The notes beneath the pieces were generated by a model. The model made no database searches. It was not told where the DNA came from and worked only from the letters and a program-made list of their open reading frames with translations. From Rickettsiella sp. (lineage in GTDB: Bacteria; Pseudomonadota; Gammaproteobacteria; Diplorickettsiales; Diplorickettsiaceae), in assembly GCA_031119195.1 (NCBI GenBank), contig JAVHYG010000055.1, positions 1 to 10,171 of the forward strand: DNA of 10,171 nt, read 5' to 3'. This document shows, piece by piece, positions 5,486-10,171 of this stretch (positions within the stretch are counted from its first letter, which is position 1; each line of letters starts with the position of its first letter). The translations under genes were made by a program, and so were the position numbers.

Positions 5486-7255
5486 ATGACAAGATATTAT
5501 TGTGGCCAATTAGATGAACGTTTCACGAATGAAACCGTTGAGGTATTTGGCTGGGTGCACCATAGACGAGATCATGGTGGTATTATTTTTATTGATTTGC
5601 GGGATCGGACAGGATTATTGCAGCTTGTCATTAACCCTGAACAAGAAGCGATTTTTAAGAAAGCAGAAGAGCTACGTAATGAATATGTATTGGCAATAAA
5701 GGGTTGTTTATCTCTACGTCCTGAAGGCACAGAAAATAAGCAATTAAGATCCGGAAAAATAGAGCTTCGCGTAACTGATTTAACTATTTTGAACAAATCG
5801 AAAGAGTTACCCTTTTCTATCAATAACACCACATCGATCGGCGAAGAATGTGCGTTACAGTTTCGTTATCTGGATTTGCGTAGACCTGATATGCAAGCTC
5901 GTTTTCTTTTGCGAACAAAAGTAGTTAGTTTTATTCGACGTTTTTTGGAAAAAAGAAATTTTCTGGAGCTAGAGACACCCATTTTAACAAAAGCAACCCC
6001 GGAAGGGGCACGGGACTATTTGGTTCCAAGTCGTGTTCATCCGGGATCGTTTTATGCATTGCCGCAGTCTCCGCAATTGTTTAAGCAATTACTCATGATG
6101 TCTGGTTTCGATCGCTATTATCAAATTGTTCGCTGCTTTCGGGATGAAGATTTAAGGTCAGATCGCCAACCTGAATTTACTCAACTCGATATGGAACTGT
6201 CCTTTTGTGATGAAAAAGAAATTCAAGAAATAACCGAGACACTTATTAGAGAGTTGTTTAAGGAGATTTTACAGATTGAATTGCCTAAGCCTTTTCCACG
6301 TATGACTTATGCAGAAGCAGTGCGGGATTATGGCAGTGATAAACCGGATTTACGATTTGATTTAAAATTAGTCGATATTGCTGATTTAGTAAAAGACATT
6401 GAGTTTAAGGTTTTTTCACAGCCAGCACAGGATCTGCAAGGACGAGTCTGTGCATTACGCGTTCCTCAAGGTGCTAATCTAAGTCGCAAGGACATCGAAG
6501 CTTATACGCAACACGTGGCACTTTTCGGTGCGAAAGGCTTGGCTTACATTAAAGTGATCAATTTGAAAGCTGGAATTAAAGGTTTAGATGCTCCTATACT
6601 TAAATTTATTCCTGATTCCGTGGTGATGGCTATAGTAGAACGCGTAGAAGCAGAAACAGGCGATATCCTCTTTTTTGGTGCCGGTAAGTCGCAAATTGTA
6701 AGCGAATCATTGGGCGCTTTACGGATCAAATGCGGACATGATTTTAAGTTAGTGAAAAAAGGATTTTTTCCTTTATGGGTTGTCGATTTTCCTTTATTTG
6801 AGTTTGATGAGAAAGAGCAACGTTTGAAAGCGCTGCATCATCCTTTTACAGCACCACAGCTTGGCGATGTAGAGAAACTGCAAGCAAGCAGTGTCACTTG
6901 CCTTTCTCGTGCTTATGATATGGTACTTAATGGCTGCGAAGTGGGTGGTGGATCGATTCGTATTCATGAAACCCATTTACAATCGGCTATTTTTGACCTG
7001 TTAGGAATTTCTGTACAGGAACAGAAAGATAAATTTGGCTTTTTATTAGAAGCATTGAAATACGGTTGTCCTCCTCATGGTGGGATTGCTTTTGGTCTGG
7101 ACCGTTTAGTGATGTTGATGACAGGCGCACAATCTATTCGTGAGGTTATTGCATTTCCGAAAACACAATCTGCCCGTTGCCTTTTGACAGATGCACCTAG
7201 TCCAGTTAATGTTGAACAGTTAAAGGAATTATCGATTCAAATCCTTAAAAAATAG
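5486..7255 (+). CDS. aspS: Aspartate--tRNA ligase, predicted non-discriminating (Asp/Asn)
   Basis: This bacterial-type AspRS has 589 residues (E. coli has 590). The N-terminal OB-fold anticodon domain (about 1-105) is followed by the class II core with QSPQLFKQLLMMSGFDRYYQI (194-214), motif 2 FRDEDLRSDRQPEFTQLD (218-235), the inserted GAD domain (about 290-420) and motif 3 GIAFGLDRL (533-541, Arg540). In the anticodon domain the sequence is VHHRRDHGG with His30, and RPEGTEN with Gly81. These are the residues linked to tRNA(Asn) recognition in Pseudomonas aeruginosa AspRS; E. coli has Leu at the first position. I infer that it also makes Asp-tRNA(Asn) for GatCAB. The ribosome site is poor, suggesting coupling to fmdB. 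Five bases or so separate its end from the next gene's ribosome site. Confidence 0.98.
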   Translation: MTRYYCGQLDERFTNETVEVFGWVHHRRDHGGIIFIDLRDRTGLLQLVINPEQEAIFKKAEELRNEYVLAIKGCLSLRPEGTENKQLRSGKIELRVTDLTILNKSKELPFSINNTTSIGEECALQFRYLDLRRPDMQARFLLRTKVVSFIRRFLEKRNFLELETPILTKATPEGARDYLVPSRVHPGSFYALPQSPQLFKQLLMMSGFDRYYQIVRCFRDEDLRSDRQPEFTQLDMELSFCDEKEIQEITETLIRELFKEILQIELPKPFPRMTYAEAVRDYGSDKPDLRFDLKLVDIADLVKDIEFKVFSQPAQDLQGRVCALRVPQGANLSRKDIEAYTQHVALFGAKGLAYIKVINLKAGIKGLDAPILKFIPDSVVMAIVERVEAETGDILFFGAGKSQIVSESLGALRIKCGHDFKLVKKGFFPLWVVDFPLFEFDEKEQRLKALHHPFTAPQLGDVEKLQASSVTCLSRAYDMVLNGCEVGGGSIRIHETHLQSAIFDLLGISVQEQKDKFGFLLEALKYGCPPHGGIAFGLDRLVMLMTGAQSIREVIAFPKTQSARCLLTDAPSPVNVEQLKELSIQILKK

Positions 7256-7263
7256 AGGGTTTT

Positions 7264-8037
7264 ATGTCTTCATTCGTAACGCCTGATTTAGAAAAAGTAG
7301 GAATTTATAGGTATAGTATTCCTATTCGTACTCTCTTTTCTGAAGCATGGTGTCAAATAAAAGGAATAAAAAAAGCATTTTGGGGAGGATTTGCCTTACT
7401 TGTTCTTACACTACTGGGTATTTTTGTCATATTCCAAAGTGTCATGTTAGTTTGTGCATTTTTTCATTTTTATATGCTTGGAATGCTGTTTCAATTCATT
7501 GGTGGAGGTTTTGTCGAAGTCTTTCGTTTGTTATTGAGTATTTCGCTGGTTTTTTTAGCGTTACAACATGCCAGAAATCAAGCGATTAACTCAACCATGG
7601 TTTTTGAATTCCGTAGGGTTTGGAAACCCTTGGCATTGATTGGCATCATGCTTTATTTATTTCACATTCTCTTGCTTGCTGGAGATGAATTAATTTCAGT
7701 TTCATTGTTTAATTTTAAAATTGCATGGATGCTCGTATCGGGTATCGGATTTTTTGTCTTAGCTTTTTTATGTACCTATATCATGTTGCTTATTACAATG
7801 GCAATGCTTTTAATTTTAGATAAAAATATGAAACTCAAAAAAAGCCTAAAACAAGCTTTTGTCGCGGTTAATCAACATTGGTTTAAAAACATTGCATTAT
7901 TGTTGCTTGCAAGTGTTGTATTGATAATCGCAGGCACACTAACACTGGGAATTGGTTTGATTTGGCTATTACCTTTTTTAGCCTTGATCTCGGCAATTCA
8001 ATATCAGCAAATTTTTTGTGAAGTACATTTAGAGTAG
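7264..8037 (+). CDS. Polytopic inner-membrane protein, function unknown
   Basis: This 257-residue protein is dominated by hydrophobic segments, at about 42-65, 67-82, 88-101, 122-140, 153-185 and 209-245. That makes roughly five or six membrane spans with a cytosolic N-terminus of about 35 residues. The segment after the fourth or fifth span (LKKSLKQAFVAVNQHWFKNI), leading into TLGIGLIWLLPFLALISAIQYQQIF, resembles the end of YciC/BPSS1780-like bacterial membrane proteins. That is a pattern impression, not an identification. GAGGG 8 bases before the ATG is a good ribosome site, and the gene begins 8 bases after aspS. It is thus embedded in the aspS-yebC-ruvCA operon. No transporter or enzyme motif was seen. 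Confidence 0.85.
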   Translation: MSSFVTPDLEKVGIYRYSIPIRTLFSEAWCQIKGIKKAFWGGFALLVLTLLGIFVIFQSVMLVCAFFHFYMLGMLFQFIGGGFVEVFRLLLSISLVFLALQHARNQAINSTMVFEFRRVWKPLALIGIMLYLFHILLLAGDELISVSLFNFKIAWMLVSGIGFFVLAFLCTYIMLLITMAMLLILDKNMKLKKSLKQAFVAVNQHWFKNIALLLLASVVLIIAGTLTLGIGLIWLLPFLALISAIQYQQIFCEVHLE

Positions 8038-8057
8038 ATAAATAAAAAGAGTAAGGT

Positions 8058-8774
8058 ATGGCGGGTCATAGTAAATGGGCGAATATTCAACACCGAAAAA
8101 ATGCTCAAGATGCGAAGCGCGGTAAATTATTTACCAAATTAATTCGTGAAATAACAGTCGCGGCTAGAATGAGCGGGGCGGATCTCACTACAAACCCCCG
8201 TCTGCGTTTAGCAGTGGATAAGGGTTTGTCTGCCAATATGACAAAAGATACCATTGAACGAGCTATTAAACGGGGGGCGGGGGGCTTGGAAGGTGCGGAA
8301 ATGGAAGAAATTCGTTATGAAGGTTATGGACCCAAAGGAGTTGCTTTGCTGGTGGATGCGTTAACGGATAATCGTAACCGAACGGTTGCTGAGGTTCGCC
8401 ATGCGTTTACAAAGTGTGGAGGCAATTTAGGAACAACGGGTTCAGTGGCTTATTTATTTAATAAAAAAGGGATTATTACATTTGCGCCCGGTGCTGAAGA
8501 AGAACGTATTTTAGAAATCGCTTTAGACGCAGGTGCGGATGACGTTGTGACTTATCCCGATAAAAGTATTGATGTGTTTACTTCCGAGTCATTGCTCTCT
8601 CAATTAAACGCTATATTTGAAGAAGAAAATTTGCTACCCGTCAATAGTGAAGTGACTTGGTTAGCAACGACACATGTTGATCTGAGTGGTGAAGATGCTG
8701 AAAAAATGGAACGCTTAATAACTATGTTAGAAGATTGTGATGATGTTCAAAATGTTTATTCTAATCAATCTTGA
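8058..8774 (+). CDS. yebC: YebC/TACO1 family protein (translation factor or transcriptional regulator)
   Basis: The 238-residue protein starts MAGHSKWANIQHRKNAQDAK, the unmistakable YebC (DUF28) N-terminus. It continues with KLFTKLIREITVAAR, NPRLRLAVDKGLSANMTKDTIERAIKRG and EEIRYEGYGPKGVALLVDALTDNRNRTV. The whole domain set is present; E. coli YebC has 246 residues. Family members have been described as DNA-binding regulators, and YebC/TACO1 proteins also act in translation, notably at proline-rich stretches. Which applies here cannot be told from the sequence. It is 20 bases after the membrane protein gene, with a TAAGG ribosome site, and its stop overlaps the start region of ruvC. The yebC-ruvC linkage is widely conserved. 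Confidence 0.97.
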   Translation: MAGHSKWANIQHRKNAQDAKRGKLFTKLIREITVAARMSGADLTTNPRLRLAVDKGLSANMTKDTIERAIKRGAGGLEGAEMEEIRYEGYGPKGVALLVDALTDNRNRTVAEVRHAFTKCGGNLGTTGSVAYLFNKKGIITFAPGAEEERILEIALDAGADDVVTYPDKSIDVFTSESLLSQLNAIFEEENLLPVNSEVTWLATTHVDLSGEDAEKMERLITMLEDCDDVQNVYSNQS

Positions 8775-8776
8775 TA

Positions 8777-9310
8777 GTGACTATTATTTTAGGTATTGAC
8801 CCTGGCTCTCGTTTTACTGGCTATGGAATTATTCATCGCGAAAAATCTCAACTAATTCACCTTGATAGTGGTTGTATTAAACTGGGTACTTGTCCATTTT
8901 CAGAACGATTAGAAAAAATATTTAATGGTTTGCAAGCGTTACTTCATCAATATAAACCCACGGAAGCAGCAATTGAACAAGTTTTTTTTCATATCAATCC
9001 TAATGTCGCACTTAAACTTGGCCAAGCGAGAGGGGCTGCTATGGTTGCAGCGGCAGTTTCTAAGCTATCTATTAGTGAATATTCAGCCCGACAAATTAAA
9101 CAATCTGTGGTGGGATATGGTGCTGCTAATAAAGAACAAGTTCAACATATGGTGCGTATATTACTTAATTTAACGAATACACCACAAACCGATGCAGCAG
9201 ATGCCTTAGCGGTGGCCATTTGTCATGCGCAGTCAACTTTACATCAAACTTTTTCAGTTACGCAACAAATGAGGTTACAGCAACGATTTCGACGAGGAAG
9301 ATTACGATGA
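8777..9310 (+). CDS. ruvC: Crossover junction endodeoxyribonuclease RuvC
   Basis: RuvC resolves Holliday junctions by symmetric cleavage of RuvAB-bound four-way DNA. With the GTG start at 8777 the protein has 177 residues, reads MTIILGIDPGSRFTGYG and aligns with E. coli RuvC (173). A TTG at 8771, overlapping the yebC stop as TTGA, would add two residues and cannot be excluded; neither has a strong ribosome site. The four catalytic acids of the RNase H-like fold are present: Asp8, Glu67 (AIEQVFF), Asp139 and Asp142 (DAADALA). LKLGQARGAAMVAA and KQSVVGYGAANKEQVQHMV are also typical. Translation is probably coupled to yebC upstream, and the stop overlaps ruvA. Confidence 0.96.
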   Translation: MTIILGIDPGSRFTGYGIIHREKSQLIHLDSGCIKLGTCPFSERLEKIFNGLQALLHQYKPTEAAIEQVFFHINPNVALKLGQARGAAMVAAAVSKLSISEYSARQIKQSVVGYGAANKEQVQHMVRILLNLTNTPQTDAADALAVAICHAQSTLHQTFSVTQQMRLQQRFRRGRLR

Positions 9311-9918
9311 TCAGTCGATTACGCGGAAAATTAGTTGAAAAACAACCACCTGTTTTGTTATTAGAAATGGCAAATGCGTTTACTTACGAGGTACACGCAT
9401 CAATGCATACTTTTTATCAACTTCCAGAGGTTGGCCAGGAAGTCATGCTTTATACACATTTTATTGTCCGTGAAGATGGGCATTATCTTTACGGTTTTAG
9501 CAAACAACAGGAGCGTTCTTTATTTTGTCAGCTTTTGAAGGTCAATGGTATAGGGCCTAAAGTAGCGCTAGGTGTTTTATCCAAGATTGAATCATCTGAA
9601 TTTATTGCATGTGTTGAACAGCAAAATATTACAGCGTTGCAGCGCGTTCCAGGAATCGGAAAAAAAACAGCAGAACGTTTAATAATAGAAATGCGCGATC
9701 GCTTGTCGTGTTTAATGGAAAATGAAACGAAAAGTAGCGTTGATATAGGCGGTTTGACTGAAATTTCTCGTAATTCTCAGCAAGATGCTATTTCTGCCCT
9801 CATCGCTTTAGGCTATAAAACTCAAGAGGCAAACCGTGCGGTATTGCAAATTAAAGATAATGATTTATCAGTTGAACTGCTTATACGTAGTGCTTTGAAA
9901 AATATCGATAAACGCTAG
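9307..9918 (+). CDS. ruvA: Holliday junction branch migration protein RuvA
   Basis: RuvA binds Holliday junctions as a tetramer and recruits the RuvB motor. The ATG at 9307 overlaps the ruvC stop (ATGA) and has GAGGA (9294-9298) 8 bases upstream, giving a 203-residue protein, the E. coli length. Starts further upstream in this frame would lie inside ruvC and lack homology. Domain I, an OB fold, covers about 1-64. Domain II has two helix-hairpin-helix motifs, VNGIGPKVAL (about 78-87) and VPGIGKKTAERL (about 113-124). Domain III (DAISALIALGYKTQEA) is the RuvB contact and is intact after a flexible linker. ruvB does not follow as it does in most gammaproteobacteria: a convergent gene's end and terminator come next. 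Confidence 0.97.
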   Translation: MISRLRGKLVEKQPPVLLLEMANAFTYEVHASMHTFYQLPEVGQEVMLYTHFIVREDGHYLYGFSKQQERSLFCQLLKVNGIGPKVALGVLSKIESSEFIACVEQQNITALQRVPGIGKKTAERLIIEMRDRLSCLMENETKSSVDIGGLTEISRNSQQDAISALIALGYKTQEANRAVLQIKDNDLSVELLIRSALKNIDKR

Positions 9919-9969
9919 CGTCTCTTTTGATGTAATCTAATGTTCGTTGATATCAATAAAACTAATTTT

Positions 9970-10004
9970 AAAAAATAGACTATCGGTTTAAAGCCCATAG
10001 TTCT
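9970..10004 (-). terminator. Rho-independent terminator for the minus-strand gene ending at 10078
   Basis: AGACTATCGG (9977-9986) and CCCATAGTTCT (9994-10004) form a stem with one mismatch and one bulged base around a 7-base loop. Read on the minus strand it is followed almost directly by six U residues (A-run 9970-9975), the classic intrinsic terminator form. It lies about 75 bases beyond the stop of the minus-strand frame. On the plus strand no T-run follows, so ruvA termination here would be weaker. Confidence 0.7.
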
Positions 10005-10077
10005 CCATATAGTAAAAATTCAATCAATATTTTTTATAATCTGCAGAAAAAAAGTTGAAACAAAGGATGAGTCCCTG

Positions 10078-10171
10078 CTAGGGGGCATAGCGATACTCTG
10101 TTAAGTCTCGATTCTTAGCAACAGTGTTAGTAGAAACCGAAGGTACATTTGACGCAGAAAATAGTGTTGCG
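10078..10171 (-). CDS. C-terminal end of an unidentified minus-strand gene (partial)
   Basis: A minus-strand frame is open from the window edge for 30 codons to a TAG at 10078-10080. It reads ATLFSASNVPSVSTNTVAKN and ends RDLTEYRYAP. The base composition is noticeably less AT-rich than the adjacent intergenic DNA, and an intrinsic terminator in the same orientation follows 75 bases on; both support a real gene end. The tail is rich in Ser, Thr, Asn and Val with no recognisable motif. It converges on ruvA. The product cannot be named from this fragment. Confidence 0.5.
   Translation of the reverse strand, partial: ATLFSASNVPSVSTNTVAKNRDLTEYRYAP

Noticed and set aside
8700..8780. LexA (SOS) box before ruvC
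   Set aside because: No CTGT-N8-ACAG type site is present; the genes are tightly overlapped with yebC, leaving no promoter region.
9912..9921. Perfect 10-base palindrome ACGCTAGCGT at the ruvA stop, followed by CTCTTTT
   Set aside because: There is no loop in the palindrome and the T-tract is weak, so it cannot be called a terminator. The shared AGCGTCT with the 5044 element is only 7 bases.

Overview
The window is AT-rich and carries ordinary gammaproteobacterial housekeeping genes. Three things point to the order Legionellales (Coxiella/Rickettsiella/Diplorickettsia/Legionella relatives): the protein sequences, the radC-rpmB-rpmG neighbourhood, and the fmdB-aspS-(membrane protein)-yebC-ruvC-ruvA cluster. 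The low GC content, decayed intergenic DNA and palindromic repeats would fit a host-associated member. This placement is inferred from gene content and protein resemblance, not from a phylogenetic marker.

Layout. Positions 1-271 hold the 3' end of lysS on the plus strand, followed by a terminator-like hairpin (about 327-358) that separates it from the convergent minus-strand genes rpmG (363-515) and rpmB (535-771). A 361-base gap upstream of rpmB holds a near-perfect 78-base palindrome (889-966) and a strong sigma70-type promoter (1018-1046) facing rpmB. Next come radC (1133-1807), an EVE-domain gene (1928-2389) and proS (2386-4107), all on the minus strand; the last two overlap by ATGA. From 4108 to 5121 the DNA is gene-poor. 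It has one convincing small gene, for an exported four-cysteine protein (4425-4643), two possible coding remnants, and a second, shorter palindrome (5044-5087) that shares a 24-base core with the first.

From 5122 to 9918 there is a tight plus-strand cluster: fmdB-type zinc ribbon, aspS, a polytopic membrane protein, yebC, ruvC and ruvA. Gaps are 28 bases or less, and the last two junctions are overlaps. The window closes with a minus-strand terminator hairpin (9970-10004) and the C-terminal codons of an unidentified minus-strand gene (10078-10171), so ruvB does not follow ruvA here.

Functionally this is translation (LysRS, ProRS, AspRS, L28, L33, YebC), recombination (RuvC and RuvA, plus RadC of uncertain role) and small accessory proteins. 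The AspRS has His30 and Gly81, the residues associated with non-discriminating enzymes, which predicts Asn-tRNA(Asn) synthesis through transamidation. I found no phage, CRISPR or defence system and no clearly novel multigene system. The most interesting items are the related palindromes, the structured leader of rpmB-rpmG, the small exported protein and the loss of ruvAB linkage.
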